The notes under the pieces: model-generated | What the model was told of the DNA's origin: nothing | The model's input: the letters and a program-made list of their open reading frames with translations, nothing else | Databases searched by the model: none | Position numbers and translations under genes: made by a program | DNA from: Bifidobacterium pullorum DSM 20433 | Lineage (GTDB): Bacteria; Actinomycetota; Actinomycetes; Actinomycetales; Bifidobacteriaceae | Direction: 5' to 3' | DNA: 64,000 nucleotides | NCBI RefSeq assembly: GCF_000771405.1 | Contig: NZ_JDUI01000001.1 | Location: 186,001 to 250,000 of the forward strand | Shown: positions 25,773 to 40,658 of the stretch, piece by piece | How positions within the stretch are numbered: position 1 is the stretch's first letter | How the letters are laid out: every line of letters starts with the position of its first letter

Positions 25773-25971
25773 CATTGCGCTCCTTCTCGTAGTCGTCGGG
25801 GCACCCGCTCGGCACCACCGCGAGGGGGCATACGTCATCGGCACGGCCCGATACGCGACGTCCCGGCCGGTTCCCATGCCGCTGGCACGGTTCCCGGTCG
25901 GGACGTACTGGTGTTGGAGGCCGGCTGCGGCGATCGGGCCGCGCATCTCGCCCGCCGGCGCCTCACGAAGA
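25773..25971 (-). promoter_or_regulatory. structured leader upstream of metK, candidate SAM riboswitch
   Basis: The 199 bases between rpoZ and metK are rich in inverted repeats on the minus strand. A helix pairs 25832-25841 with 25848-25852 and 25857-25861 (10 base pairs with a 4-base bulge), and CCGTGCC pairs with GGCATGG a little further upstream. Bifidobacterial metK genes are the known home of the SAM-VI riboswitch, which acts near the ribosome binding site. I cannot match the consensus by eye, so the riboswitch is suggested by position and structure only. Confidence 0.4.
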
Positions 25972-26256
25972 TCAGTTGCCCTCGCTCAGATCGTCCTCGC
26001 CAAGGGTCTCCTCGAGCAGACCGCTGTTGATCTCACGGAACGCAATCGACAACGGCTTCTCCTGGTTCTGATATTCGACCAGCGGACCCACGTTCTGCAG
26101 CAGGCCCTCGTTGAGCTGGGTGAAATAGGAGTTGATCTGACGGGCGCGCTTGGCCGCGAAGATGGCGAGCGCGTACTTGGAGTCAGCATGCTCCATCAGA
26201 TCGTCGACGGGCGGATCCGCCAGACCCTGCGGGGTGGGATCGGTACCGAAAGCCAT
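25972..26256 (-). CDS. rpoZ: RNA polymerase omega subunit
   Basis: 94 residues, helping assembly of RNA polymerase by folding the beta' subunit. The conserved core [30 protein letters not shown] (residues 15-44; SKY, A-AKRAR are the key positions) is present, followed by a coiled segment and an acidic tail. GGGAGA sits 7 bases before the ATG at 26256. It lies upstream of metK on the same strand, as is common in actinobacteria (gmk-rpoZ-metK), but here it is separated from gmk by ilvD and a membrane gene on the other strand. Longer readings of this frame upstream are antisense to ilvD and not real. Confidence 0.94.
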   Translation of the reverse strand: MAFGTDPTPQGLADPPVDDLMEHADSKYALAIFAAKRARQINSYFTQLNEGLLQNVGPLVEYQNQEKPLSIAFREINSGLLEETLGEDDLSEGN

Positions 26257-26388
26257 ATGATGTTCTCCCATGCTTGAGAATACGTATTCCAACCGTGTAA
26301 GTATACCCCACCGCCCCGATATAGCGGCCCGTTCCACGATGTGACCAGCGACGGGCGGCTGTCCCCTCGCCTCACTTGAATGGTGAGC

Positions 26389-28248
26389 ATGGAAATGCGT
26401 TCTGAAAAACTGATGAAGGACCGCACCTTCGCGGGTGCGCGCGCCCTGTACCGTGCCGCTGGCGTCGACGCCAAGGATTTCGGCAAGCCGATCGTGGCCA
26501 TCGCCAACTCGTTCTCCGAATTCGTGCCCGGCCACGTGCACCTGCAGCAGGTGGGCCGCATCGTCTCCGAGGCCGTCAAGGCGGCCGGCGGCATCCCGCG
26601 CGAGTTCAACACCATCGCCGTGGACGACGGCATCGCGATGGGCCACACCGGCATGCTGTACTCGCTGCCGAGCCGCGACATCATCGCCGACGCGGTGGAG
26701 TATTCGGTCAACGCGCACTGCGCGGACGCGCTGGTGTGCATCTCGAACTGCGACAAGATCACCCCGGGCATGCTGATGGCCGCCCTGCGTCTGAACATCC
26801 CGACGATCTTCGTCTCCGGCGGCCCGATGGAGGCCGGCACCACCGTGCTGCCCGATGGCACCGTCAAGCAGAACACCGACCTGATCGACGTCATGTACGC
26901 CACCGCGGACGACGGCGTCTCCGAGGAGGATCTGCTGGCCTATGAGAAGACCGTGTGCCCGACCTGCGGCTCCTGCGCCGGCATGTTCACCGCGAATTCG
27001 ATGAACTGCCTGACCGAGGCGATGGGCCTGGCCCTGCCCGGCAACGGCACCACGCTCGCCTCGCACGCCTACCGCAGACAGCTGTTCGAGAAGGCCGGCC
27101 GCGTGATCGTGGACCTGGCGAACCGCTACTACCATGAGGACGACGCCTCGGTGCTGCCGCGTTCGATCGCCACCAAGCACGCGTTCGAGAACGCGATGAC
27201 GATGGATGTGGCGATGGGAGGCTCCACCAACACCGTGCTGCACATCCTGGCGGCGGCCCAGTCCGCCGACGTGGACTTCACGCTGGACGATATCGAGCGC
27301 ATCAGCCACACCGTGCCGTGCATCTGCAAGGCAAGCCCGTCCGGCGAATGGGAGATCTCCGACGTGCACCGCGCCGGCGGCATCACCGGCATCTTGGGCG
27401 AGCTCGACCGCGCCGGCAAGCTGCACCGCGACGTGCATTCGGTGGACTATCCCTCGCTCGAAGCCAAGCTGGACGCCTGGGACATCATGCGTCCCACCTG
27501 CACCGAGGAGGCCAAGCAGCTGTTCCACGCCGCCCCGGGCCATATCGTCTCCCCCGAGCCGTTCACCCATGAGACGCTGTTCGATACGCTGGACACCGAC
27601 CGTGTCAACGGCGCGATTCACGACATCGACCATCCGGCCGTGACCGAGGGCGGCCTGGCAGTGCTGCGCGGCAACCTGGCCCCCGACGGCTGCGTGGTCA
27701 AGACCGCCGGCGTGCCCAAGGAGATCTGGAAGTTCCACGGACCGGCGCTGGTCGTCGAATCCCAGGAGCAGGCCATCGAGGTCATCCTCAACGACACGCT
27801 GAAGCCCGGGCAGGCGCTCGTGATCCGCTACGAGGGTCCGAAGGGCGGCCCGGGCATGCAGGAGATGCTGTACCCGACCTCGTTCGTCAAGGGCAAGGGC
27901 ATCGGCAAGGAAGTGGCGCTGATCACCGACGGCCGGTACTCCGGCGGCTCCTCCGGCCTGTCCATCGGCCATGTGGCACCCGAGGCGGCGAACAAGGGAC
28001 CGATCGCGCTGATTAAAAACGGCGACATGATCGACATCGACATCCCCGCACGCACGATCAACGTGGAGCTGACCGACGAGCAGCTGGCCGAGCGCCGCGC
28101 CGAACTCGAGGCCGGCGACGGCTATGTGGCGCACCGCGACCGCAAGGTCAGCCAGGCGCTGAAGGCCTATGCGGCCTTCGCCCGTTCGGCGGACAAGGGC
28201 GCGACCCGCGACCCCGAACTGATCGACAGGCTCAGCGGCCTGGCCTGA
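26389..28248 (+). CDS. ilvD: dihydroxy-acid dehydratase
   Basis: Converts 2,3-dihydroxy-isovalerate and its isoleucine-pathway analogue to the 2-oxo acids, using an Fe-S cluster. 619 residues. The cluster-binding segments are clear: [11 protein letters not shown] near residue 121 and [18 protein letters not shown] near 192. The C-terminal signature [18 protein letters not shown] is also present. Several in-frame starts lie within 15 bases (26380 ATG, 26383 GTG, 26389, 26395); [14 protein letters not shown] is the usual N-terminus. It stands alone between the divergent rpoZ and a terminator pair. The rpoZ-ilvD gap of 130 bases must hold both promoters. Confidence 0.96.
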   Translation: MEMRSEKLMKDRTFAGARALYRAAGVDAKDFGKPIVAIANSFSEFVPGHVHLQQVGRIVSEAVKAAGGIPREFNTIAVDDGIAMGHTGMLYSLPSRDIIADAVEYSVNAHCADALVCISNCDKITPGMLMAALRLNIPTIFVSGGPMEAGTTVLPDGTVKQNTDLIDVMYATADDGVSEEDLLAYEKTVCPTCGSCAGMFTANSMNCLTEAMGLALPGNGTTLASHAYRRQLFEKAGRVIVDLANRYYHEDDASVLPRSIATKHAFENAMTMDVAMGGSTNTVLHILAAAQSADVDFTLDDIERISHTVPCICKASPSGEWEISDVHRAGGITGILGELDRAGKLHRDVHSVDYPSLEAKLDAWDIMRPTCTEEAKQLFHAAPGHIVSPEPFTHETLFDTLDTDRVNGAIHDIDHPAVTEGGLAVLRGNLAPDGCVVKTAGVPKEIWKFHGPALVVESQEQAIEVILNDTLKPGQALVIRYEGPKGGPGMQEMLYPTSFVKGKGIGKEVALITDGRYSGGSSGLSIGHVAPEAANKGPIALIKNGDMIDIDIPARTINVELTDEQLAERRAELEAGDGYVAHRDRKVSQALKAYAAFARSADKGATRDPELIDRLSGLA

Positions 28249-28291
28249 TGACGGGACCTGCGGATTCCGTCGCAGCGCGACCGTTTCCCAT

Positions 28292-28327
28292 CAGTTGCCG
28301 GCGATTCATCCGAATCGCCGGCAACTG
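28292..28327 (+). terminator. terminator hairpin 1 after ilvD
   Basis: A perfect 16-base-pair stem (CAGTTGCCGGCGATTC at 28292-28307 with 28312-28327) closed by a 4-base loop, 43 bases after the ilvD stop. Confidence 0.75.
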
Positions 28328-28344
28328 CGTTGTGACGAAATCTC

Positions 28345-28375
28345 GTCTTGGTTGCCCCTCAGGGGCAACCAAGAC
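28345..28375 (+). terminator. terminator hairpin 2 after ilvD
   Basis: A second perfect stem (GTCTTGGTTGCCCC at 28345-28358 with 28362-28375), loop TCA, 17 bases after the first. The tandem arrangement may insulate the next gene from ilvD transcription or form part of the leader of that gene. Confidence 0.65.
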
Positions 28376-28475
28376 ACCGTCCCTCCCCCTCAAGCGAAAA
28401 AACCTGTACGATGAAAGATTGGTGTGCCTACCGCGGCATACCTTTTACCGAGAGAACATCCTGAAGGGATTATTC

Positions 28476-28934
28476 ATGACTTCTTCCAACCAGTCCGTTT
28501 CCGCCGAGCGCGGCGCGCTGAAGATCTTCGGCGTCCTGTTCATCATCCTGGGCATCGTCTATCTGATCGGCGGCGGCGTGATGATCGCCGGCGCTCGTTT
28601 CGTCGACCCGAACCTGACCGTGAACGTGGCCGAAGGTCTGGACCTCAATGTGATGGTCTGGGGTCTCGCCTTGGCCATCTGGTGGCTGATCAGCGGCCTG
28701 TTCTACGTCATCTTCGGTGTGCTGGGCATCCATGGCGCCAAGAACCCCGCCAAGATCGGCGTGTTCATGGTGCTCGCCTGGATCGTGGTCGTCTTTGGCC
28801 TAATCGGCGTGATCCTGTCGCAGCTGCTCAACGGCATGACCTCCGTGAGCTGGTTCGCCTGGCTCGTGTTCGCGGTCACCATCGCCAGCGCCGTCTACGC
28901 CACCAACATCCACAAGAGCGTCAAGAACAGCTGA
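28476..28934 (+). CDS. small four-helix membrane protein
   Basis: 152 residues with four predicted membrane helices (about 15-37, 56-80, 94-115, 120-140), including FGVLFIILGIVYLIGGGVMI and a short first loop. No catalytic motif is visible and I do not recognise a named family. The short cytosolic tails and evenly spaced helices resemble DUF4064-like or general stress membrane proteins. GAAGGGA precedes the ATG at 28476. The leader from the preceding hairpin is AT-richer than its surroundings, suggesting its own promoter. It is convergent with gmk. Confidence 0.7.
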   Translation: MTSSNQSVSAERGALKIFGVLFIILGIVYLIGGGVMIAGARFVDPNLTVNVAEGLDLNVMVWGLALAIWWLISGLFYVIFGVLGIHGAKNPAKIGVFMVLAWIVVVFGLIGVILSQLLNGMTSVSWFAWLVFAVTIASAVYATNIHKSVKNS

Positions 28935-28956
28935 CCTCAACCGTCCCCTTGCTGAA

Positions 28957-28999
28957 GGGCATGAAAAAAGCCTCGCGATGCGAGGCTTTTTTCATGCCC
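28957..28999. terminator. bidirectional terminator, 20-base-pair stem
   Basis: Perfect palindromic arms 28957-28976 and 28980-28999 around GAT. The stem contains AAAAAAGCCTCGC with the matching GCGAGGCTTTTTT, so both strands present a stem followed by U-rich sequence. It lies between the convergent membrane protein gene and gmk. Confidence 0.92.
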
Positions 29000-29013
29000 G
29001 AACACAAAAGTGT

Positions 29014-29637
29014 TCACAGTCCGTATTCTTTGGCGATGACGGACCAGAGTTCGTTGGCGGCCTGATCGACGTCGGCGTTGACGATGACGACGTCGAATTC
29101 CGATTCGGCGGCCAGCTCCACGCGCGCGGTCTCCAGACGCCGATTGCGCTGTTCCTCGGTCTCGGTGCCGCGGCCGGTCAGACGGCGCACCAGCTCGTCG
29201 AAACTCGGCGGCGCGAGGAACACCGACACGACCTCCATACCGAGTTCGGCGGCGCGCTCCTTGACGCGGCGCGCACCCTGCAGATCAATCTCCAGGATGG
29301 TCGGCACGTTGGCGGCCAGATGATCCAATACCGGCTTGAGCGGCGTGCCGTAATGCGCCATGCCGTGCACCACGGCGGTCTCCAGGAATTTGCCGGCGCG
29401 TTCGTCGGCCAGGAACTGCTCCTCGGTCATGAAGTGGTAGTTCACACCGTCCACTTCGCCCGGTCGCGGGTCACGCGTGGTGGCGGACACCGACAGCCAG
29501 ATCTGCGGATGATCGGCGCGCAGCTTGGCCTCGACAGTGCCTTTGCCCACGCCGGCGGGCCCGGTGAGCACGATAAGACGCCCGCCAGGCGTCCCGGAAG
29601 CGGTTGCGGCGGTCATGTTGTCATGTGCGGGATTCAC
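29014..29637 (-). CDS. gmk: guanylate kinase
   Basis: Phosphorylates GMP to GDP. 207 residues from a GTG that overlaps the pyrF stop (GTGA) with GGAGG upstream inside pyrF; the in-frame ATG at 29616 gives 200 residues but lacks a ribosome binding site. P-loop TGPAGVGKGTV near residues 25-35, then the GMP-binding segment SVSATTRDPRPGEVDGVNYHF. It is the last gene of the efp-nusB-carA-carB-pyrF-gmk run, ending at the 20-base-pair terminator. Linkage to pyrF joins purine and pyrimidine nucleotide supply. Confidence 0.94.
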   Translation of the reverse strand: MNPAHDNMTAATASGTPGGRLIVLTGPAGVGKGTVEAKLRADHPQIWLSVSATTRDPRPGEVDGVNYHFMTEEQFLADERAGKFLETAVVHGMAHYGTPLKPVLDHLAANVPTILEIDLQGARRVKERAAELGMEVVSVFLAPPSFDELVRRLTGRGTETEEQRNRRLETARVELAAESEFDVVIVNADVDQAANELWSVIAKEYGL

Positions 29638-30572
29638 TTGGCTTCCACCTCCGGCTCCTCGGCGCCCTCCTGCGTGGCCTCCATCAGCGCCTGACGCACG
29701 TCGAGCGCGATGGCCTCGGTGGCCTGCGACAGCGAGGCGATGTCCGGCCCGTGGGCGGCGATGAACCGTGACACGGTCACCAGCACGTTGCCCTTGGTGC
29801 CTTTGAACACCGTGCGCAGGTCCTTGGCCTCGGCACCCTGCCAACCGTATCCGGGAGACAGGATGGGACCGGTGAACTTCGCCGGGTCCACGCCGCTGTC
29901 ATTGATCCACTGGCCGATGGTGGCGCCGATGATCAGACCGACCGATCCCATGCCGTCGATGCCGGTGTTGAACTTCTGCGCCGTGCTCGCGATGCCGTAG
30001 GCCACGGTCTTGCCCTTGTACTCGCCGCTCTGGCGGATGGCGGTCTGCATGCTCGCGCCCTCCGGGTTGGAGGTCAGCGAGGCGATGAACACGCCGCGGC
30101 TGTTGTTCAGCGCGTCGTTGATCACGCCCTGCAGCGAGCGTGCGCCGTAATACGGCAGCAGGGTGATCGCGTCGGCGAGCAGCGGGGCGCCCGGTTTGAA
30201 ATAGGCATCGGCGATGGCCGAGATCGTGGTGTTCAGACCGCCGTGCAGGCAGTCGACGATGGTGATGATCTCCATCTGCCGGGCCGCGTACAGCACGCGT
30301 TCCAGGGCGGCGAAGCCCTTGGACCCGTACCGTTCGAACATCGGCACCTGGAATTTGACCGCCGCGGCGCGGCCGTTCGCGGCTTGCAGCATGCGCATCG
30401 CGAACAGCTCGGCGCCGTCGGCGTCGACGTTGTACCCCCAGTCGGTGAGGAGCTTGCGATGCGGGTCGATGCCCACGCACAATGGACCGTATTTGTCCAT
30501 CGAATTCTTCAGACGCAGACCGAAATCGGACCTGCGCATCTGCATCTCTTCACTGCTGACGGTATCCGGCAT
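29634..30572 (-). CDS. pyrF: orotidine 5'-phosphate decarboxylase (type 2)
   Basis: Decarboxylates OMP to UMP. 312 residues, the longer type-2 subfamily found in actinobacteria. Substrate and catalytic segments are GPLCVGIDPH near residue 30, AAAVKFQVPMFERYG near 72 (catalytic Lys) and TIVDCLHGG near 103; the phosphate loop is GPILSPGYGWQGAEAKD near 240. The ATG at 30572 lies 6 bases after the carB stop, so it is part of the carAB operon. In-frame TTG two codons earlier is unlikely. The last about 20 residues form an acidic tail. Confidence 0.94.
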   Translation of the reverse strand: MPDTVSSEEMQMRRSDFGLRLKNSMDKYGPLCVGIDPHRKLLTDWGYNVDADGAELFAMRMLQAANGRAAAVKFQVPMFERYGSKGFAALERVLYAARQMEIITIVDCLHGGLNTTISAIADAYFKPGAPLLADAITLLPYYGARSLQGVINDALNNSRGVFIASLTSNPEGASMQTAIRQSGEYKGKTVAYGIASTAQKFNTGIDGMGSVGLIIGATIGQWINDSGVDPAKFTGPILSPGYGWQGAEAKDLRTVFKGTKGNVLVTVSRFIAAHGPDIASLSQATEAIALDVRQALMEATQEGAEEPEVEAK

Positions 30573-30578
30573 CGTCAA

Positions 30579-33948
<3,370 letters not shown>

Positions 33949-33956
<8 letters not shown>

Positions 33957-35166
33957 TGCGGGTTTCCTCCTTGGACGAACGCATGAGATCGACGAAACGG
34001 TCGAACAGGTACGAGGCGTCGTGCGGACCGGCCGCGGCCTCGGGATGGTATTGCACGGAGAATGCGGGGATGTCGACGCACTGCAGGCCTTCGACCACAT
34101 CATCGTTCAGATCGATGTGGGAGACGAACACCTTGCCGTAATGGCCGTCACCGTACGGGGAGGGCACCGGGTCGCCGATCGGGGCGTCGACGGCGAAGCC
34201 GTGGTTGTGCGCGGTGACCTCGATCTTGCCGGTGGTCATGTCCTTGACCGGCTGGTTGATGCCGCGGTGGCCGAACTTGAGCTTGTAGGTGCCGAAGCCG
34301 AGGGCACGGCCCAGCAGCTGGTTGCCGAAGCAGATGCCGAAGAACGGGTAGCCGGCGTCCAGCACCTGGCGCAGCAGCGCCACCTCCGGCTCGGCCTGCT
34401 CCGGGTCTCCCGGGCCGTTCGAGAAGAACACGCCATCCGGATTCAGCGCCTGCAGCTGTTCGAAGGTGATCGTGGACGGCACCACATGCACGCGGCAGCC
34501 ACGCTCGGCCATGCGATGCGGGGTCATCGCCTTGATGCCCAGATCGACCGCGGCCACGGTGAACAGCGGCTCCTTGCCTTCGAACTCGCCGCACGGTTCG
34601 ATGGTGTAGGTCTGCTTGGTGCTGACCTCGTCATACAGGCTCAGCCCCTTCATCTGCGGGGTGGCCTTGACCTCGTCGAGCAGGTCGTCGATGGCGCGCA
34701 GGCGGCCGTTGGCATCCAGCAGGGCCTCACCTGAAAAAACACCCGCACGCATCACGCCTGCGGAACGCAAATGGCGGACGAGCTTGCGGGTGTCGATACG
34801 GCAGATGCCGACGATGCCATTGGCGACCAGATCGTCATCAAGGCTGCCTGTGGCACGCCAATTGCTGACGTTCGGGCTGGGGTCGCGCACCACATACCCG
34901 GCGACCCAGATCCTCGAGGATTCCGGATCCTCGCCGTTGATGCCCGTATCGCCGATGTGCGGGAACGTCTGGACCACGATCTGGCGGTCATAACTCGGAT
35001 CGGTCAGCGTCTCCTGATATCCGGTCATGCCGGTGGCGAAGACGATCTCGCCGCTGGTCGAGCCACGCGCACCGTAAGGCTCCCCCACATACACCTGTCC
35101 GTCCTCGAGCACGAGAACGGCGTCGTCGGTGGAGAACATCACGGTTCCGGAATCGGTCTGGTTCAC
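33949..35166 (-). CDS. carA: carbamoyl-phosphate synthase small subunit
   Basis: Glutaminase subunit delivering ammonia to CarB. About 405 residues. N-terminal domain motif [17 protein letters not shown] near 43; class I amidotransferase triad: nucleophile Cys in [16 protein letters not shown] near 277 and His/Glu in [11 protein letters not shown] near 380. A GTG at 35166, 5 bases after AAAGGGGG, is the best start; a TTG directly before it is less likely. It overlaps carB by 8 bases. Confidence 0.96.
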
Positions 35167-35209
35167 CAAAACCCCCTTTATCCTTGGGTTGAATCTACCC
35201 CTCAGGATA

Positions 35210-35238
35210 CCGGCCGGCTGGGACTCACAACCGGCCGG
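35210..35238 (-). terminator. hairpin in the nusB-carA gap, possible attenuator
   Basis: CCGGCCGG at 35210-35217 pairs with CCGGCCGG at 35231-35238, loop 13 bases. It lies between the nusB stop and the carA start inside the operon, so it may reduce read-through or mark RNA processing. There is no U-tract on the minus strand. Confidence 0.4.
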
Positions 35239-35251
35239 AATCCTTGAAAAT

Positions 35252-35809
35252 TCAGTCGTTTTCTACGGACTCGCCGGACTGTTCGGCGGCGTCGGCATCG
35301 GTTGCGCCGGATTCGGATGCCCCGTCCTGCACGGGGATGACCGCGTCGGCCCCGTCGGACGCCGCGGCGTCCCCATCGGCCTGTTCGGATCCGTCCTGCG
35401 GCGCATCCTGCGGCTTGTCGGCGCATACGGCGCTCAGCAGGCCATGGATGAACGACGGCGCGTCGTCGTCGCACAGCGTCTTGGCCAGCCCCAGCGCCTC
35501 GTCGATGGCGACCTTATCCGGCACCTCGTCGTTGAAGAGGATCTCCCAGGCGGCGATGCGCAGGATGTTGCGATCCACCACGCCCATGCGCTTGACCTTC
35601 CAACGGGTGGAGTGCTCGTCCAGGGTGCGGTCGATCTGGCGACGATGTTCGGCCACGCCACGCACGATCTCGATGGCGTAGTCGGGCAGCGGGGTCTGGG
35701 CGCCCGGCATCGCGATGCGCTCAGCAAGAAGGGACAGGATGTCCTGTCCCTTCTCATCCGCTTCGTACAACGTGTTCAGAGCCCTCTTGCGGGCGGTGGA
35801 ACGTGCCAT
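35252..35809 (-). CDS. nusB: transcription antitermination factor NusB
   Basis: RNA-binding factor that with NusE acts in antitermination at rRNA operons. 185 residues. The core (1-135) is standard: [21 protein letters not shown], then [15 protein letters not shown] near 77 and [31 protein letters not shown]. The last about 50 residues are an acidic, Ala/Asp/Ser-rich tail not usually found in NusB and probably disordered. It follows efp by 26 bases and precedes carA by 85. Confidence 0.93.
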   Translation of the reverse strand: MARSTARKRALNTLYEADEKGQDILSLLAERIAMPGAQTPLPDYAIEIVRGVAEHRRQIDRTLDEHSTRWKVKRMGVVDRNILRIAAWEILFNDEVPDKVAIDEALGLAKTLCDDDAPSFIHGLLSAVCADKPQDAPQDGSEQADGDAAASDGADAVIPVQDGASESGATDADAAEQSGESVEND

Positions 35810-35835
35810 GAAGCTCTCGGTGTCCCTTCTTCAGG

Positions 35836-36402
35836 TCAGTTGTTCTCGCGACCGAGGTAGGAGCCGTCGCGGGTGTCGACCTTGACCTTCTCGCCCTCGC
35901 CGATGAACAGCGGGACCTGGATCTCGGCGCCGGTCTCCACGGTGGCGGGCTTGGTGCCGGCATTGGAGCGGTTGCCCTGCAGACCGGGCTCGGTGTGGGT
36001 GATGGTCAGCACCACGGAAGCGGGCAGTTCCACGCTCAGCGGGGTGCCGTCATGGAAGCTGACGATGCAGTCGGTGCCCTCGAGCAGGTACTTGCTCTGC
36101 TCGCCGACCAGGGTCTTCGGGATGTAGATCTGGTCGTAGGTGGTCATGTCCATGAAGACGTAGTTGTCGCCGTCCTCGTAGGAGTACTGCAGGTTGCGGT
36201 TGTCGACGGTCTCGAACTCCATCTTCATGCCCGCGTTGAAGGTCTTGTCCACGATCTTGCCGGACAGCACGTTCTTGATGGTGGTGCGCACGAAGGCCGG
36301 GCCCTTGCCGGGCTTGACGTGCTGGAACTTGATGACGGTCCACAGCTGGCCGTCCAGGTTCAGGACGGAACCGTTCTTGATGTCATTGGTAGTCTGTGCC
36401 AC
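35836..36402 (-). CDS. efp: translation elongation factor P
   Basis: Rescues ribosomes stalled on polyproline. 188 residues, three-domain family length. The loop bearing the conserved modifiable Lys is [17 protein letters not shown] (Lys near 33), and the C-terminal segment [29 protein letters not shown] is the standard signature. The start is a GTG at 36402, with AGGTGA 9 bases upstream. It leads the efp-nusB-carAB-pyrF-gmk run. Confidence 0.96.
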   Translation of the reverse strand: MAQTTNDIKNGSVLNLDGQLWTVIKFQHVKPGKGPAFVRTTIKNVLSGKIVDKTFNAGMKMEFETVDNRNLQYSYEDGDNYVFMDMTTYDQIYIPKTLVGEQSKYLLEGTDCIVSFHDGTPLSVELPASVVLTITHTEPGLQGNRSNAGTKPATVETGAEIQVPLFIGEGEKVKVDTRDGSYLGRENN

Positions 36403-36571
36403 TGTTGTTCACCTATTCACTCGATGGTTGTTGGCGACGTTCAAAATGAGCCTTGCCTATTATGCCACCATGCCTATACAGGCGTATCACACGTCCGACA
36501 GCCGGATGGTCGGCCTGCGGATTGCGGTCACCTTCGGTCCCGGCATCCGCCGTTTCCATCCCCCGATATGC

Positions 36572-36607
36572 GGAATGCCCCGAAACCCAACGGTTCCGGG
36601 GCATTCC
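36572..36607 (-). terminator. terminator of tuf
   Basis: A stem of 11 plus 4 base pairs with one mismatch (36572-36587 with 36592-36607) lies 43 bases past the tuf stop in the efp-tuf gap. The rest of this 247-base gap shows no other gene. Confidence 0.75.
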
Positions 36608-36649
36608 CTATGCGCTAGTTCAGGCGCACCGAATCATCGCCGATGGAAA

Positions 36650-37849
<1,200 letters not shown>

Positions 37850-37956
37850 TGTGTGTTGTCCTCCTGGACGTCTCGTAGTACTCCCCGGGCTTGTGGCCCG
37901 AGGCACTCGCTACATTGTACTGGGTTGCTGGGTTGTGCCACCGTGGTGCCCTGAAC

Positions 37957-37990
37957 CCAGTCAGCGCTACAAAATATTAGCGCTGACTGG
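37957..37990 (-). terminator. terminator of fusA
   Basis: A perfect 13-base-pair stem (37957-37969 with 37978-37990) with an AT-rich 8-base loop lies 30 bases beyond the fusA stop on the minus strand. It would end the rpsL-rpsG-fusA transcript and leave tuf on a separate one. Confidence 0.75.
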
Positions 37991-38020
37991 AGACAGATGC
38001 GACCATTGCGGCAGCGCGTG

Positions 38021-40150
38021 TCACTCGCCGCGCTGCGCCTTGATGATCTCGTCGGAGACGTTCTTCGGAACCTCAGCGTACGAGTCCATCTGCATGGTGA
38101 ACATGGCGCGGCCCTGGGTCTTCGAGCGCAGGTCGCCGATGTAGCCGAACATCTCGGACAGCGGGACCTTGGCGTCGATGACCTTGACGCCGGTGGCGTC
38201 GGTCATGGACTGGATCTGGCCACGACGGGCGTTCAAATCGCCCATCACGTCGCCCATGTACTCCTCCGGGGTACGGACCTCGACGGCCATGATCGGCTCG
38301 AGGATGACCGGGTGAGCCTTCGGAGCGGCCTCCTTGAAGCACATGGAGCCCGCGATCTTGAAGGCCATTTCCGAGGAGTCGACGTCGTGGGTCTGGCCGT
38401 CGGTGACGGTCGCCTTGACGCCCACGACCGGGAAGCCGGCGAGGACGCCGGATTCCATGGCCTCCTGCACGCCAGCATCGATCGAAGGAATGAATTCCTT
38501 GGTGATGTGGCCGCCGGTGACCTCGTTGTGGAACTCGTAGGTCTCGCCGTTCTCGGTGTCGAGCGGCTCGAAGTTCATCAGGACCTTCGCGAACTGGCCG
38601 GAACCACCGGTCTGCTTCTTGTGCGTGTACTCCTGGTTCATGACGGCCTTGCGGATCGTCTCACGGTAGGCGACCTGCGGCTTGCCGACGTTGCACTCGA
38701 CCTTGAACTCGCGGCGCAGACGGTCGACGATGATGTCGAGCTGGAGCTCGCCCATGCCGGAGATCAGGGTCTGGCCGGACTCCTCGTCGGTCTTGACCTG
38801 GAAGGTCGGATCCTCGTCGGACAGCTTGGCCAGGGCGATGCCCATCTTCTCCTGGTCGCCCTTGGTCTTCGGCTCCACGGCCACCTCGATGACCGGGTCC
38901 GGGAAGGTCATGGACTCCAGGGAGATCGGGGCCTTCTCGTCGCACAGGGTGTCGCCGGTGGAGACGTTCTTCAGGCCCACGAAGGTGTAGATGTTGCCGG
39001 CGGAGGCGCCGTCGACCGGGTTCTCCTTGTCGGCGTGCATCTGGAAGATCTTGCCGACGCGCTCCTTCTTGCCCTTGGTGGAGTCGAGCACGTTGTCGCC
39101 GGGCTTGACGGCGCCGGAGTACACGCGCACGAACACGAGCTTGCCGTAGAACGGGTGGGTCGAGATCTTGAACACCAGAGCCGAGAACGGATCGGAGATG
39201 ACCGGCTTGCGGTCGATCTCGATGGACTCGTCCTTCGGGTCGAAGCCGACGATGGACGGCACGTCCTCCGGGCTCGGCAGGAAGTCGACCACGGCGTCCA
39301 GCATCGGCTGCACGCCCTTGTCCTTGAACGCGGAGCCGCACAGCACCGGGTAGGCTTCACGGGCCACGGTGAGCTTGCGGATGCCGGCGCGGATCTCGTC
39401 CTCGCTCAGCTCGCCGGACTCGAGGTACTTCTCGAGCAGCTCCTCGTCGGACTCGGCGACCATGTCCAGCAGCTCGGCGCGGTACTGCTCGGCTTTGTCC
39501 TGCAGGTCGGCCGGGATGTCCACGGTGTCGTAGTGGGCGCCCATGTCGCCCTTCACGTCGTTCCAGACGTAGGCCTTCATGCGGATCAGGTCCACGACGC
39601 CGACGAAGTCGTTCTCGGCGCCGATCGGCAGCTCGACGACCAGCGGGGTCGCGCCCAGCTTGTCCTTGATGGTCTGGACGGAGTAGTAGAAGTCGGCGCC
39701 CAGCTTGTCCATCTTGTTGATGAAGCAGATGCGCGGGACACCGTACTTGTCGGCCTGACGCCACACGGTCTCGGACTGCGGCTCCACGCCCTCCTTGCCG
39801 TCGAACACGGCGACGGCGCCGTCGAGGACGCGCAGCGAACGCTCGACCTCGGCGGTGAAGTCCACGTGGCCCGGGGTATCGATGATGTTGATCTGATACT
39901 TGTCCTCGGTGTCGTGGGTCTGGCGGTTCCAGAAGCAGGTGGTGGCGGCGGACTGGATGGTGATGCCGCGCTCCTGCTCCTGGGCCATGAAGTCCATCGT
40001 CGAGGCGCCGTCGTGGGTCTCGCCGATCTTGTAGTTCTTGCCGGTGTAGTACAGGATACGCTCGGTGGTGGTGGTCTTACCGGCATCGATGTGGGCCATG
40101 ATGCCGATGTTGCGGACCTTGTTCAGGTCAGTGAGCACGTCTTGTGCCAT
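38021..40150 (-). CDS. fusA: elongation factor G
   Basis: GTPase that drives translocation. 709 residues. GTP-binding motifs [15 protein letters not shown] near residue 19, [20 protein letters not shown] near 91 and NKMDKLGAD near 145, plus the C-terminal domains IV and V ([23 protein letters not shown]). AAGGAAAA lies 7 bases before the ATG. It follows rpsG by 32 bases in the str operon. Confidence 0.98.
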   Translation of the reverse strand: MAQDVLTDLNKVRNIGIMAHIDAGKTTTTERILYYTGKNYKIGETHDGASTMDFMAQEQERGITIQSAATTCFWNRQTHDTEDKYQINIIDTPGHVDFTAEVERSLRVLDGAVAVFDGKEGVEPQSETVWRQADKYGVPRICFINKMDKLGADFYYSVQTIKDKLGATPLVVELPIGAENDFVGVVDLIRMKAYVWNDVKGDMGAHYDTVDIPADLQDKAEQYRAELLDMVAESDEELLEKYLESGELSEDEIRAGIRKLTVAREAYPVLCGSAFKDKGVQPMLDAVVDFLPSPEDVPSIVGFDPKDESIEIDRKPVISDPFSALVFKISTHPFYGKLVFVRVYSGAVKPGDNVLDSTKGKKERVGKIFQMHADKENPVDGASAGNIYTFVGLKNVSTGDTLCDEKAPISLESMTFPDPVIEVAVEPKTKGDQEKMGIALAKLSDEDPTFQVKTDEESGQTLISGMGELQLDIIVDRLRREFKVECNVGKPQVAYRETIRKAVMNQEYTHKKQTGGSGQFAKVLMNFEPLDTENGETYEFHNEVTGGHITKEFIPSIDAGVQEAMESGVLAGFPVVGVKATVTDGQTHDVDSSEMAFKIAGSMCFKEAAPKAHPVILEPIMAVEVRTPEEYMGDVMGDLNARRGQIQSMTDATGVKVIDAKVPLSEMFGYIGDLRSKTQGRAMFTMQMDSYAEVPKNVSDEIIKAQRGE

Positions 40151-40182
40151 GAGTGTTTTCCTTAGCTCTCGTTCTCGAGTGA

Positions 40183-40653
40183 TTACCAGCGGTAATGAGC
40201 GAACGCCTTGTTGGCCTCCGCCATCTTATGAGTATCCTCGCGGCGCTTGACAGAGGCGCCCAGGCCGTTGGAGGCATCCAGGATCTCGTTGGCGAGACGC
40301 TCGGCCATGGTCTTCTCGCGGCGGGCGCGCGAGAAGTCGGTCAGCCAGCGCAGCGACAGCGTGTTGGCGCGGGCCGGCTTGACCTCGACCGGCACCTGGT
40401 AGGTGGCGCCGCCGACACGGCGGGAACGCACCTCGAGGCTCGGACGGATGTTGTCCAGAGCGCGCTTGAGAACGGCGACCGGCTCCTGGTCGGTCTTCTC
40501 CTTGACCATGTCGAGCGCGGAGTAGACGATGTCCTCGGCGATCGACTTCTTACCGTCCAGGAGGATCTTGTTGATGAGCTGGGCCACGACGGTCGAGCCG
40601 TAGATCGGATCGGGCAGCAGCTGATGCTTCTTGGCAGGTCCTTTACGCGACAT
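40183..40653 (-). CDS. rpsG: 30S ribosomal protein S7
   Basis: Primary 16S rRNA-binding protein of the small-subunit head. 156 residues, the standard length, beginning [20 protein letters not shown] and containing the family core [20 protein letters not shown] and [16 protein letters not shown]. It follows the rpsL stop by only 5 bases, with GAAGTAAGAG as a modest ribosome binding site overlapping the rpsL end, so translation is likely coupled. Confidence 0.98.
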   Translation of the reverse strand: MSRKGPAKKHQLLPDPIYGSTVVAQLINKILLDGKKSIAEDIVYSALDMVKEKTDQEPVAVLKRALDNIRPSLEVRSRRVGGATYQVPVEVKPARANTLSLRWLTDFSRARREKTMAERLANEILDASNGLGASVKRREDTHKMAEANKAFAHYRW

Positions 40654-40658
40654 ATCTC

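Noticed and set aside
26257-28134. An omega-subunit frame extending over 700 codons
   Set aside because: Only the last 94 codons match omega and have a ribosome binding site; the rest is antisense to ilvD.
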